A DNA stretch of 64,000 nucleotides, from contig CM055897.1 in the NCBI GenBank assembly GCA_029582155.1, positions 5,736,661 through 5,800,660 on the forward strand. The letters run 5' to 3'. The position numbers and the translations under genes were made by a program. Below, piece after piece: positions 23,536-35,164 of this stretch. The DNA comes from Panopea generosa (lineage: Eukaryota; Mollusca; Bivalvia; Adapedonta; Hiatellidae). Within the stretch, counting starts at the first letter, position 1, and every line of letters begins with the position of its first letter. A model generated the notes under the pieces. It saw only the letters and a program-made list of their open reading frames with translations, was not told the DNA's origin and searched no databases.

Positions 23536-23755
23536 ACTGTAATGATTGTTATTGTTATTGTTATTATTGTTATTATTGTTATTATTATTGCTATTGCTAT
23601 TGTTATTGTTATTGCTTTTGCTATTATTATTGTTATTGCTATTGTTATTGTTATTGCTATTGCTATTGCTATTGCTATTTATATTGCTATTGCTATTGCT
23701 ATTGCTATTGCTATTGCTATTGATATTGCTATTGCTATTGTTATTGTTACCATAA
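23536..23755. repeat. (ATTGCT)n / (ATTGTT)n hexanucleotide array
   Basis: Runs of TATTGTTATTG change to TATTGCTATTGC. Encodes poly-Leu or Ile-Ala only by accident. Confidence 0.95.
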
Positions 23756-23790
23756 CTAATATTATTATTTCTATCATTAGTATATTGTCG

Positions 23791-23945
23791 AAAAAAAAAT
23801 CAGAGTTGTTTGAAAGAAGGAAAATGAAATAGTAAAAGAAGAAAAAAAAAAGAGTAAGAAAGAAAGAAGAATAAAACGAAGAAAAGGAAGAAGAGGAAGA
23901 AGAGAAAATGATGAAGAAGAAAAAAGAATAATAAAAAAAAAACAA
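23791..23945 (+). repeat. Homopurine-rich tract
   Basis: About 150 nt that is almost all A and G (AAGAAAGAAAGAAGA, GAAGAAGAGGAAGAAGAG), directly after the hexanucleotide array. Confidence 0.8.
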
Positions 23946-23949
23946 GTAC

Positions 23950-25555
23950 CGAAACATATAATAGAATAAGTGGAATATTGCTCATAAAATCCCATGCCAG
24001 TTCTTGTTTGAAATCAGTTCGTGTTTGAAGGCAATACTGACAGAAACACATTATGTAAATATCATGTTTTTTAGCAGATTATTTATCGGCTAATGTTGCT
24101 CTTATTTTGTAGATTAGAATTAATACAGCCAGCCTGAGTTCCTGTATGCAACATCTAATAATGGTATCAATTAAATCATTTATGGCACTTGATAATTGCC
24201 TTTTGTATCGCGCTGGCATTTTGTTTGGCATTTGTTCCCGTACCAGGGTAATAGTTTTCGTGTTGGTTTGTTCATGTGAGACTTTTATAACGTTATGGAT
24301 ACTATATACTAAAACTTGGATTATAAAACGGGTAGGACATAGTTCATTATCGTTTTTAATTCAGGTGACTATTGACTTAGATGATCTCATGGTTGAGTGT
24401 CTTGTATATATTATTAAAAAATTTAAAAAAAAAATATTTGTTTGTTGTGTGTCACGTGATAACGGTGTATTTATTAATATTTTATTAGTCTAATCATAGT
24501 ACAATGATGGACTTTAAACACGCAAATTTCAGATTTCGTAAAAATAAACAAGTTTTGTATTTCTTAATTTTGATAAAAAAAATTGGCAACTATAACCATA
24601 CATATTAGCCAAACAAATTGTGTAAGAATGTTATTGTAAAATATTATCAAATACATAAGAATTAACGTTTCTAACAGCGAAACCCTAAATCACCAAATTT
24701 GCACTTAGAAGCGTTTGTGGCTATCATATAAAGCAATGCAGGCAACTCATACCCGCCTCGTTGAAAGCACAATATTTGCAATACGTGTTGAGAAATGTTG
24801 TTCCACTCCTGACCCGATGCCTGGGAAAGCTCATTAACGTTTCTTGGTGGTGGCCGAAGAGCGTTTATACGTCTATCCAACTCATCCCAGAAGTATTCAA
24901 TTGGAGTTTTGCATTTTTAAAGTATATCAGTGTATATATAAATATAATCACATGCAATTATAAAACAGCAAAACCATACACGATATCACTCTTTGAAGAA
25001 TTGTAAGAGACTGAGAGGTATAATTTCTCTCATAAAATCATACGAAGATTACATTAAATATTTCGTTTTGAACAAATAAAACATGTACTGATTTTCCATG
25101 AAATTGATTAACACTGTTAATACACTAATGCATACATGATAACATTTGAGTAAAAATCTCGAGCAATACTTACCTATAACCATACATACTTAATGGTCTA
25201 AAAGTGAACTTAAAAGAAACATGTTTAAACACTGAGATTTTGAAAACTGCACCAGTGAGTGCTTATTAAAAATGTTTTAAGAAACCATTTTATCATCAAT
25301 GTAGTATAAACTGAAATCCTGTTGAACAGCAACAATAAAATCAATATTATATCTGTATAGTATTAAAATACACGAATATTATAATTATGTACACTATGAA
25401 ACAGTATATATGTATAGATAGCTCGATCTCCTCTGTAAAAATGCAGGTTTTAACACATAATATTATCAAATTTTAATTACTAAATAGGAAAAATATTTTT
25501 TGTTCGTCTGTATAATCATTAAAATGTCTGTTAAATATCGAAGCATTATCAGTCA
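23950..25555. other. No gene recognised except the Tc1 relic
   Basis: The 115-codon plus-strand frame at 24146 has AT-rich codon use and no recognisable motif. Confidence 0.4.
24671..24911 (-). pseudogene. Tc1-like transposase C-terminal relic
   Basis: The minus strand reads PIEYFWDELDRRINALRPPP, then NVNELSQASGQEWNNISQHV. This is the typical Tc1-family end: the last acidic residue region (NPIEHLWDELDRR type) followed by PPP and EWNNIPQ. No terminal repeats or N-terminal part were recognised nearby. The piece is short and isolated. Confidence 0.7.
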
Positions 25556-25559
25556 GTTG

Positions 25560-26560
25560 TAACCTTACGTCATCATATAATGGACACTTAGTATAACATG
25601 AATCTCATTTTCTACGTCGTTATTACAAACTGGGCATACTCTTTCACAAACTAGAACCTTTCGAAATGAACCGTTTCTAAACGAATTGTGGCAGTTCCAC
25701 AGCGGAACTTAAACAGAGCAGATCTATGGTTGCGAGGTAGAATCATTGTACAATATTTATCCGTTTCAAATGATGTTTTGAACAATTTGTATATACGCAA
25801 CTTGTTACAATTGTACTATATCTTCTATATGTATGTATGCAACTTGTTACAATTGTACTATATCTTCTATATGTATGTACGCAACTTGTTACAATTGTAC
25901 TATATCTTCTATATGTAAGGTTGCCAATATCATATTATTCAGATACAGGCAGTTTTAACACTATTAAAAATTAAAATATTTAGGCTCGCTAAAACATTAT
26001 CCATATTTGTTATGTTAATACAATCAATTCTTGAAAAGTAATTTATAATCCTATAAGACCAATTTTTACATCGAGGACCTTTTCTATTATAACCATATCT
26101 ACATATTTTCTTATTTAATCTTGTTACAGGCATATTATTTAGCCTAATTATTTAACTGTCTTTCGCAAACCGGTTCCCATGCCATAACACCTGCCACTGC
26201 AGCACACAGTGTATTCCTTGTCGTACCAAGAAATACTCTCATATCTCAATTCTGTAGTGCGTCTATACATGGGAAAAATAGGGTTCCCCAAATGGCTGCA
26301 CCGTATGCTACAATAGACAACAACATTGACTCAAACAGTTTTGTATAAACTTTATAATTTTTTATGGTATATCATATTTTGCAATTAACAGTCCTAACGC
26401 CCTACTGGCTAAGAAACAAAGGAGGCAGTAATATTATAATTAAAAATTCGCCTGGAGTTAATCCAAGAAAAATATACTTGTCTTGAAGAAATATGTCAAA
26501 TTCTCCACACTTAAATTTCAGATGTATTTGCGGCACAGACCTAGGCCTAAAATGAACAGT
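25560..26560 (-). pseudogene. Non-LTR retrotransposon (LINE) relic, C-terminal part of reverse transcriptase ORF
   Basis: Read on the minus strand in shifting frames: LQDKYIFLGLTPGEFL, SRALGLLIAKYD, SIVAYGAAIWGT, VFLGTTRNTLCAAVAGVMAW, RLNKKICRYGYNRKGPRCKN and finally CERVCPVCNNDVENEIHVI. This is the usual order after the LINE RT domain, ending in a Cys-rich tail. Several stops are present. A 42-bp tandem triplication (25796-25919) lies within it. The same tail type occurs on the plus strand at 34820-35010. Confidence 0.7.
25796..25919. repeat. 42-bp tandem repeat, three copies
   Basis: Units begin GCAACTTGTTACAATTGTAC and continue TATATCTTCTATATGTATGTA. The repeat is within a LINE relic. Confidence 0.95.
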
Positions 26561-26879
26561 ATAACAGACAAACTGTTTGTCCATGTCTATTTCATAAATT
26601 GATATTTGAAATATACTGTCAGACTGGAGATAAGACACCTGCTGGAACAATGCTCATAAAACATTTCTAAACAATGTTAAATTGCAAAATAAAAACACAC
26701 ACAAAAAAACACTTTCAATAATCTCCTTCTACAATTTCGCTCAAATATCACAGTAAAACGCAGTTGAATAGTACAAGAAGTAACACGAATAGAAAAAAAT
26801 AAATGTCTAAAATATATAAAGACTGATTATTCCCGTGGTTTCTAGTAAATTTCCCGATTGCCATCACTTGATTCAGCAC

Positions 26880-27900
26880 GAATATATATACTTATTTATA
26901 TCGTTTTCAGTAAGAATATATCGTTTGTTTCAGCACGGATATACCTAGTACACATATTTCTGTCGTTATCAGTTTGGATATATCGTTTGTTTCAGCACGG
27001 ATATATCTAGTACATATATTTCTGTCGTTATCAGTACGGATATATCGTTTGTTCAGCACGGATATATCTAGTAAACATATTCCTGTCGTTATCAGTACGG
27101 ATATATCATTTGTCTCAGCACGGATATATTAAGTATGCATATTCCTGTCATTATCAGTACGGATATATCATTTGTTTCAGCAAGGATATATTTAGTATGT
27201 ATATTCCTGTCGTTATCAGTACGGATATATCGTTTGTTTCAGCACGGATATATTTAGTATGCATATTTCTGTCGTTTTCAGTACGGATATATCGTTTGTT
27301 TCAGCACGGACATATTTAGTATGCATATTCCTGTCATTATCAGTACGGATGAATAGTTTGTTTCACCACGAATATATTTAGTGTGCATATTCCTGTCGTT
27401 ATCAGTACGAATATATCGTTTGTTTCAGAACGGATATATCTAGTATACATAATCCTGTCGTTATTAGTTCGGACATATCGTTTGTTTCAGCACGGATATA
27501 TCTAGCATGCTTTTTCCCTGTCGTTATCAGTACGGACATATCGTTTGTTTCAGCACGGACATATTTAGTGTACTTATTTCTTTCGTTATAAGTACAGATA
27601 TATCGTTTGTTTCAGCACGGATATATCGAGTATACTTATTCCCGCCGTTATCAGTACGAATATATCGTTTGTTTCAACAATGTTATGATTAGTTTTCTTA
27701 TTCCCGTCTTTATCAGTAGGAATATATCGTTTGTTTCAGCAATGATATGTTAAGTATTCTTATTCCCGTCTTTATCAGTACGAATATATCGTTTGTTTCA
27801 GCATGGATATATTTAGTATATTTACTCCTAACGTTATCAGTAAAAATACATCGTGTGTTTCAGCACAGGTACATATATATCTAGTATACGTATTACTGTC
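26880..27900. repeat. 62-bp satellite array
   Basis: About 16 units with GTCGTTATCAGTACGGATAT, ATCGTTTGTTTCAGCACGGA and TATATCTAGTATRCATATTCC. TCGTTTGTTTCAG recurs in every unit and looks like a splice acceptor. Confidence 0.93.
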
Positions 27901-27904
27901 GTTA

Positions 27905-29095
27905 TCAGTCCATATTGTAACATAATAAGATCCTGAGCATGTTAACAATCTATGTAAAAAATACTTACTTGTGAACACTGCCACCTTATGTCTGTTTTTA
28001 CCAGTAAGCAATTATTGTACTAAACGAGCACACCTTTAATAAGACTACTTCTATATGGAACAACAATGATATATACTTAATCATCCATATTTACTATAAA
28101 TGAACTCACCTTGTGCCTGTAGATTGAAATATCCAATAAATCCAATATTGATTTGGCAAGAAATCTGGCACTGGGAGAGGTAAACGAAATTATCCATTCA
28201 GTTATCAAATCTGTATGATTTGATACTATGTATAAGTTAAACAGTGTTTTAAATACAAAGAGTATTTTAACTTAAGTATAATCAGTCTCAACAAGTTAAT
28301 TATGTTTATCTAAGGATGGATGAGAGTATCCTTGAATGATCTTCCAAAATATCTACGGCCAGTTTTATGCTGTCAACAAGAATTATTGGATCTTTATTTT
28401 CAGACTAATGCAAAGCTTACTCAAATATATACACAATTTGTGATGGTGAATATTCACTAAGATCAATAATAATAATGTCTTAACTTCAAATAATCGGCTG
28501 TATATTCTTAAATAGGAAAATTGTCTTTGAATTTCCCTCCTCGAAAGTTGCCAGAGTGGGGAAGACTTGAAAATCTGTCCACCTCATTTCTGGAATCTTC
28601 ATTTCTACTTTATTTTGAGTTCGAATATTAGTTTGCATGATTTGCATCTGAACTATGACATTGTGACATCCTTTTCATGCTAACTTATGATATGGAAATT
28701 GTGTTTGTATTGTGTTTACTTTTCGTATATCAAATCTGGCAACATGGCGGACATTTGCCAGATCAGCCAGATTCTTGAAACCTGTGGATATGAAATGCTT
28801 GCATTTGATTGTCTTGGAAGTGTCAGAACCCCGGACATTTTGCCTATATAAACGCTTAGAAACTTGAAATTTTAGCTCACTCCATGTTCCCAACATTAAG
28901 AAAACTAGTTCCATCACTTCCGGTATTTTTAACTTTCGTTTGTAGAATGCATACTATTTATTGATTGTTAATCAGATAGTCTTGCCTTATCAGGTAACTA
29001 ATCATTTAAACTGTATAAATCAGCTATGTCATCCAATCTTGCTGTTTTTATATTTTGTTCGCCATCTATCTAATAACACGACCTGGAGTGTTACA
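27905..29095. other. No gene recognised
   Basis: A minus-strand 80-codon frame (28675-28917) is followed by AATAAA (minus strand, near 28613) but has no known motif. I leave it unannotated. Confidence 0.35.
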
Positions 29096-29099
29096 ATAT

Positions 29100-29375
29100 A
29101 CATCGTTTGTTTAAGTACGGATGTATTTAGCATAACCATTCCTGTCATTATGATTACGTATACAGATTTGTTTAAGCGGAAATATTTGGTATACTCATTT
29201 TTGTCGTTATCAGAACGGATATATTGTTTGTGTCAGCACGGATACATTTGGTATACTTACTCCTGTTGTTATTAGTACGCATACAGCTTTTGTTTCAGCA
29301 CGGATATATTAAGTATTCATATCCCTATCTCTGTTTCAGAACGTATTGATTTACATATTCCTGTCGGTATTCACT
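29100..29375. repeat. 62-bp satellite array, diverged second block
   Basis: Four to five degenerate units of the array at 26880, ending immediately before the isolated coding exon at 29382. Confidence 0.85.
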
Positions 29376-29381
29376 ATACAG

Positions 29382-29542
29382 AAACAGCATGAGTCGACCC
29401 AGGACTGAGTCTAAGATTGGTACTACAGCTGAGTCCATCTATGACAAGGCTAGTGCTGTCATCAGAAAGTCCCAGCAGATACTCGGTCGTGCTCCAGGAA
29501 ACAAGACCCAGTATATGGCGACGGACTTTGAGTCTACTCTAG
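29382..29542 (+). CDS. Isolated 5' coding exon of an unknown gene
   Basis: An acceptor (TTCACTATACAG) precedes AAACAGC and an ATG at 29389. The frame reads MSRPRTESKIGTTAESIYDK, ASAVIRKSQQILGRAPGNKT, QYMATDFESTL and ends in phase 1 at GTAATT. Base composition is clearly richer in G+C than the surrounding AT-rich satellite, and codon use looks coding. The basic, Ser/Thr-rich N-terminus has no signal peptide. No continuing exon was recognised downstream to 36 kb, so the partner exons may lie outside the window or the exon may be orphaned. I do not recognise the family. Confidence 0.5.
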
Positions 29543-30077
29543 GTAATTATCTTGTTTTGATACCACCATCTTATGGTGATCGGTAGATAAACACTTATTT
29601 ATATCACGTGGTTGCATCCAATAAGTCGACAAAATTCAACAAAATATTTCCTTTCTAAACATTTAGCTTGGTTGTATAAATGTATAAAACGAGGAGTTTT
29701 AAGTTGTACACTTAGCAGACGAGAATTGTCTTCGTGCAATTTTGGGTTTTGTCAAGCACTTTGTCTATTATATCTACATTTTATTATAATATGTATTTTC
29801 GGTGGATAATATGGTCATAATTTAATTTAACAGTTTTGCATTAAACTTTTATGTGTACCTAACTCAAATAAGAGTTAAAACAACTTAAACCAATATGGTA
29901 TATGTGTTCCTTACCGAAGTAAAGGTGAAACCTTTTTCATATTATTATATGACTCTCTACCTTACCGGTAGTTAACACTAGTTTACATGAAAGATAATGG
30001 CAAATTAAAGGTTTTAAATCCATTTTGAGAGAATTCATTGAAAAAAAAACTGTTGCGACTATCATACTGCTTCATTA

Positions 30078-30536
30078 CAAACCCGACAAGCCGGTGACTC
30101 AAACCCAAGAAGCCGATGACTCAAACCTGACAAGCCGGGGACTCAAACCTGACAAGCCGAGGACTCAAACCCGAGAAGCCGATAACTCAAACCCGACAAG
30201 CCGGGAACTAAAACTTGAAAAGCCGGGAGTCAAACCCGAGAAGCCGGTGACTCAAACCCGATAACCCGGGGACTCAAACCCGACAAGCCGGGGACTCAAA
30301 CCCGAGAAGCCAGTGACTCAAACCCGACATGCCGGGGACTCAAACCCGACAAGCCGGGGACTCAAACCGACACGCCGGTGACTCAAACCCGACAAACCGG
30401 GGACTCAAACCCATCACGCCGGGGACTCAAACCCGACAAGCAGGTGACTCAAACCCGACAAGCCGGGAACTTGAACCCGACAAGCCGGTAACTGAAACCC
30501 CACAAGCTGGCGACTCAAACCCGACAAACCTGTAAC
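30078..30536. repeat. 21-bp tandem array
   Basis: About 22 units of GACTCAAACCCGACAAGCCGG with variants. GC-rich against the background; its open frames follow from the 21-nt period. Confidence 0.95.
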
Positions 30537-30596
30537 TAAGGTGCGATTGGTGGGGATATAATGTGTGTGTGTTTAGTAATTGATTGATAATAGACT

Positions 30597-30665
30597 GTGA
30601 CTGGGCGGGGATCCGAACTCACGAAGCCTTGATTGACAGTCAGACACTCTACCAACTGAGCAAGT
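30597..30665 (-). mobile_element. tRNA-headed SINE, family 1, head fragment
   Basis: GGGGATCCGAACTCACGAAGC and ACCAACTGAGC are the reversed B and A boxes of the family 1 head. No body follows. Confidence 0.5.
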
Positions 30666-30984
30666 AAGTTATTAAGTTATTGCCACACTTATTGCCATGC
30701 ACAAAGCAAATTGCTGTAACTCAAAAGTGCCTTTAGTTATGATTCTTCTGGTAATACTGTCCTCACCCCTCCTGAAGGGTTCCGTCCAACTTTTACAATA
30801 TCACACTTGTTAATTAATGTATTGTTTATGTTTACGTATACTTCACACATATAAACGATAACGTAATTATACCCAAATCAGCTTAAAGATATCAAACCAA
30901 AAATTTCACCCCAAAATGCACATATCTTCTACCCGCACGTTCGAGGAGTTCGTTAATGTTTGGTTTCGATGGATGGTTTTATTG

Positions 30985-31233
30985 ATTGATTGAATATTTA
31001 GCTTCTGATCATTCTTATGCCAACGTGGGCTTATAGACGATCCTTTAACCTAACCACTGTTTCCGGAAATCATGGAATGTTAACCAGTTATCGAATCAGC
31101 GGTGAGAGACGAATGATAATGAGACGGAATGTCGTATATCAATCATCACGGAGACTGTTGCCGGGCGGGGATTCGAACTCACGAACCCTGAATTGATAGT
31201 CAGACGCGTTAACGACTGAGCTAATCGAGTCCG
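30985..31233 (-). mobile_element. tRNA-headed SINE, family 1
   Basis: This is the reverse complement of the family 1 element: a TGATTGATTGAATATTTAGC tail at left, GGATTCGAACTCACGAACCC and GCTAATCG head at right. It abuts the LINE 3' end at 31238. Confidence 0.75.
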
Positions 31234-31237
31234 GCTC

Positions 31238-33140
31238 GATGGATGGTGCGTCGATAAGGCTGACTGGGAGGGAGTTCCGTAGTCTGATGCCAGATGGGAA
31301 GAAGGAGTCATGATACATATTGACGCTGGTGAAGGGTGTTACAAACTTGTTAGTGTGAAGTCTGGTCTGGTATTTCAGAATCTTCAATATAAAAAAAAGC
31401 AATAGAGTCATGTTAATATTGGAACTATCATTATACTTAAAACAAATTTATATGTAAGTAATTGGTCTAGCTATACACTTGTGAGAAAATGATAACCCAC
31501 GTACATGTTATCAATATTGTCTGGTCATTTTTTTATTTGACAGTAACAAATAGTATTAACATAGAAAGATAAATATGTGTACATGCTGTGAACTTGTACA
31601 AATAGAGAATACATTTAGAGTTAAATAGTCTTGTTCACATATTCTAACAAAATTATATCATTTACTTAATGAGATGGTCTTAATGAACTATTTTTAACAC
31701 AAGACAGGTTTATTAATGTACAGGTTGTTGAAAAGTAGAAAATGGAGATTTTGTGTAAACACTATTTGATTTAGTTGATGACATTTGAACACTGAGCGCG
31801 GGCAATATGAAGGTATTGCACTGTTGACATTTCCATTAGCTGGTGTCTAATGCGGTACATATTGGTGGCAATCGTTAGCGCGCCTGACTACCAATCGAGG
31901 GGTCGTGAGTTCGAATCCCTGCCGGGTCACAATCTCCGTGATGATTGATAAACGACATTGCGTCTCAGTATCTATTGTCTCTCACCGCTGATTCAAGTGA
32001 GAAAGTTATCAGTAACTTGCGGAGATCGGGTGTGCTCGAGTACTTGTTAACCTTCCAAGATCCCGGGAAACAGTGGTTATGTTTACTGGTCGTCTGTAAG
32101 CCCTCCATGGCATAAAAAACTACGCTAAATTTTTAATCAATCAATCAATTGAACACTGTCTACGTGTCTAGGATCCATTTAGCCTTGATGCTTGAGCACA
32201 GTGGTGACGCTGCTTGTTCGGCTATATTTACTGGTAAGAAGTCGAGCAGCTCGGCGTTGCACCGATTATATGGTGGATGTATTGTACTTGGTAAATAGAC
32301 ACCATGCAGTGGGCTCGTATTCTTGTTTTGGACGGACGAAGGATTTGTAACATAGGGCATTGTCTTCCATGCGATATGAGAAGAGGTTTCTTCGAAGGAA
32401 TGATGTTGCGTTATTAGCCTTCTTCACTATGGACTGTATGTAGGTCTCTCTACACAGTTGAATTTTGTTCTTTGTTCTATATGAAATAAGGTCTAGGATT
32501 TCCCTTGTAAACAAAAGAATTCCACATAGAATTTTTTTGTAAGTTTTTTTGTTCATAGCAGGAATGTAAACCCACATAAAAATGCACAATAACTGGTAGG
32601 TTGTTGTCTACGTTTTTTTTTTTAAAAGAGGGTGCAGTGACACCCTGATTTTTTTTTTAAAAAAGAAATCCTCAAATGGTCATAAATACATGCATATGTT
32701 GAAATCCTATAAAAGTCACTTTTGTAAACACCAGTGATGTCTTATTGTAGTATATGCTATACCAACCTTTGCTCTTCTCATCTGCAGCAAGAAATCAAAA
32801 CTATTATGAACCATTTTGAAAATATTTCAAATAACATAGGCCTTGTTTTTAAGCGTAAGAATCATGTTATCGTGGGAAAAAGGGACGTAACTGTGTAGTG
32901 AACCGTAATGTATGTGTTCCATGTCGGCATGCCATCTATGGTAACTTCGTAGTATTAGTCGGGTAGTTGGCAGTATTAAAACGCCACTTGTTGGTGACTT
33001 TCAAAACCTCGACTTTTGTCTGGTTGGTTAAAGGTCATCTACCTGTCGTCTTCCCATTACTGAAGGTGTCTATGTCTGTCGGAGTTGATGATACAACACA
33101 GCATGCTGTCATCGGCTAAAAGGATGACCCTAAAATTAAC
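31238..33140 (-). pseudogene. LINE relic of a second type, interrupted by a SINE
   Basis: On the minus strand, 33040-33140 reads VILLADDSMLCCIINSDRHR, an RT active-site block (xADD) with the usual following helix. Positions 32260-32440 read IVKKANNATSFLRRNLFSYR, then ALCYKSFVRPKQEYEPTAW. Positions 31238-31410 read TRLHTNKFVTPFTSVNMYHD, SFFPSGIRLRNSLPVSLIDA, the typical end of CR1/Jockey-like ORF2 proteins. Stops and frameshifts are frequent. A SINE on the plus strand (31855-32150) is inserted between the last two parts. Confidence 0.7.
31855..32150 (+). mobile_element. tRNA-headed SINE, family 1 (near full length)
   Basis: It has the same head (GGGGTCGTGAGTTCGAATCCC-like), body and (ATCA)n tail as the copy at 56325. 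It is inserted into a LINE relic of opposite orientation. Confidence 0.8.
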
Positions 33141-33882
33141 TCGCGTTGGTAGTCTGCAATAGTATTTGACACGTTATTGTGCTATACTTCAGGCAAGAAA
33201 CACGTGAGATCAGTGAGTGTGGTGCTGTATATAATGTTTGTATCCATATTTGCCATCTACCTGGGTATTTACTACGCGGCATATTGGGAACCAAATACCA
33301 GGATCTTATTCACAAAAAGAAGCATCACAAAAAGTCCATCATGTTAGTGCATATATCATACCAACTGGGTAAGTACATAGCGGAGGAATATATTTGTTGT
33401 GTAATTTACTGATGTCGCTGTAGTACACACGATATATTAATTAACGTAGGAAATACACGATTGCTTTATACATTATTACTTACATTATGTGTAATTTACA
33501 ACTGTGAATGTCTTGCAAAGTGTGTCGTCTGTGGAGTGTACGCATGTTTCTAGAAACTTTGGAAAAAGACGTCTGTAGGTGTAAAACCTTGTCGTCTGTG
33601 GAATTGTAAGTTTGTGGGGTGCAAGCGTGTCGTCTGTGGATGTGTACTTGTGTTGTCCGTTACAGTTAAATATTTTGTCTGTGTAGATAAGAAGATAATA
33701 TTTGTGCTGAATTATGACGATATGTAAAATTGCCATATGCGTTAGTCAACTTATTTCGGTAATTAAACCGAATGTTATAATCTTTGTTCATTCAATAATT
33801 AAATAGAAAATGTTCAAATATTTCCATAAAATCATTTATACGTATATGAACTCACTTTATTGAGTGATTGTTACTATTTCAG

Positions 33883-34201
33883 TCGAATGAGAGTACATGT
33901 ATTCAACTTTAAGAGCAGATAAAGATATGTCTTCATGGTTCAAGCGATTATCAGAGAACAAGTCCAGAAAATATAATTGCTTTAGGAAATGTTTCTTTCT
34001 CAAGGCCAAGTTCTCAAAAATTGCAGTTAGATTGCTAACAAAAAAACAACAGTCACTTCGAAGGAGAAAATGACAAAGTTGAAATTTACAAGCCTTGGAC
34101 GAGTAGAGAATCTGGCGTAATTAATGAAACACAACAGTCCGCTTATGAATTACGTTACAGACGTATAATTGTTGACGAAATGCAAAAGTCGATTCAAAAT
34201 A
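33883..34201 (+). pseudogene. Exon-like segment with two stops, unknown family
   Basis: A good acceptor (TTGTTACTATTTCAG) and donor (GTAAGC) bound 319 nt. The phase-0 frame reads SSDYQRTSPENIIALGNVSF and, further on, GENDKVEIYKPWTSRESGVI, NETQQSAYELRYRRIIVDEM, but it has a TAA early on and one at 34036. It looks like a decayed exon of a cytoplasmic or tail region. No partner exon was recognised. Confidence 0.3.
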
Positions 34202-34689
34202 GTAAGCACTGTAATCAATATCATATTTATATAATCAATTCAATGACAAACACGTGATCTAATGTTGCAAGTTGGACCGATACTTGTAAATTCACGAGTT
34301 CGAGCCTCACAAGGACGGTTGCTGTGCTATTGTGCAAGGTATATAAATCCCGTTGGCATTGTACTGGAATTTTTAACATTGATTTGAATCATCATTTTTG
34401 GTGTAATGTAAGTCAGGTATAATATTTTCCTATGACCACGATATAGACACAGGAAAACAGTTCACAGCTTGCGTTTACAGTGTTTCTAGTAACCAACAAA
34501 ACCCCTGAATACAGGCAAACCATTAAATTTAACAGGTCAAGTAATAAACATCATCACACCACCGACTAATTCAATTATTTGTTTCACTATTTTAAAATAG
34601 TATTTGACTTTGTGTGTACTGTAACAAACTTGCATACGGACAATTGGACAGTAATTATATATCGATATTGTTAGCTATGGCCCTCAAAT

Positions 34690-35160
34690 TATAGAACATT
34701 GCAGAGTATAATAGTATAAATGATTGGAATGGGAAATGATCAAGAGCTACTGGCGCTATTGGTACATGTGGTAATAAAAGTATAAGCTGTTGTAACATGA
34801 ATTTGTTATTGAGGAATAATGTCAATATATTATGTCAAAATCGCACAGGTCTGTTTTTGCTAAGTTTAGATACGGAGTCGCACATTTGAAAATTGAAACA
34901 GGCCGATATGAAGGTTTATCTCTAAATAGTAGAATATGTCCATTCTGTAAAGACTGTGTTGCAGATGAATAGCACGTGCTTTTTAATTGTCCCTTATATG
35001 TTGACATACATAATGAATTATAAATAGCCTGTTTGATTCGTTATTATACGAGAAGTGTGTTATTTGTTTACCAGCCCGCGTTAAATAAGAAACTGTGCCA
35101 AAGTCTGCTTTTTAATTATTGTTTTTATCGGAATAGATTTTGAATTAACAAGATTTGTAA
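34690..35160 (+). pseudogene. LINE relic, 3' end with Cys-rich tail
   Basis: The plus strand reads SVFAKFRYGVAHLKIETGRY, EGLSLNSRICPFCKDCVADE, a stop, then HVLFNCPLY. The FRxGVA...IETGRYEG...CPFC...HVLFxCP pattern is the C-terminal end of the same LINE type as at 25560-26560. Upstream, RATGAIGTCGNK may belong to the same ORF. It is 5'-truncated, as is usual for LINEs. Confidence 0.65.
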
Positions 35161-35164
35161 TGTT

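Noticed and set aside
24146..24493. 115-codon plus-strand ORF
   Set aside because: Composition follows the AT-rich background and there is no recognisable domain.
30025..30535. Proline/lysine repeat ORFs resembling structural proteins
   Set aside because: 21-bp array; units vary silently and non-silently alike and indels break the frame.
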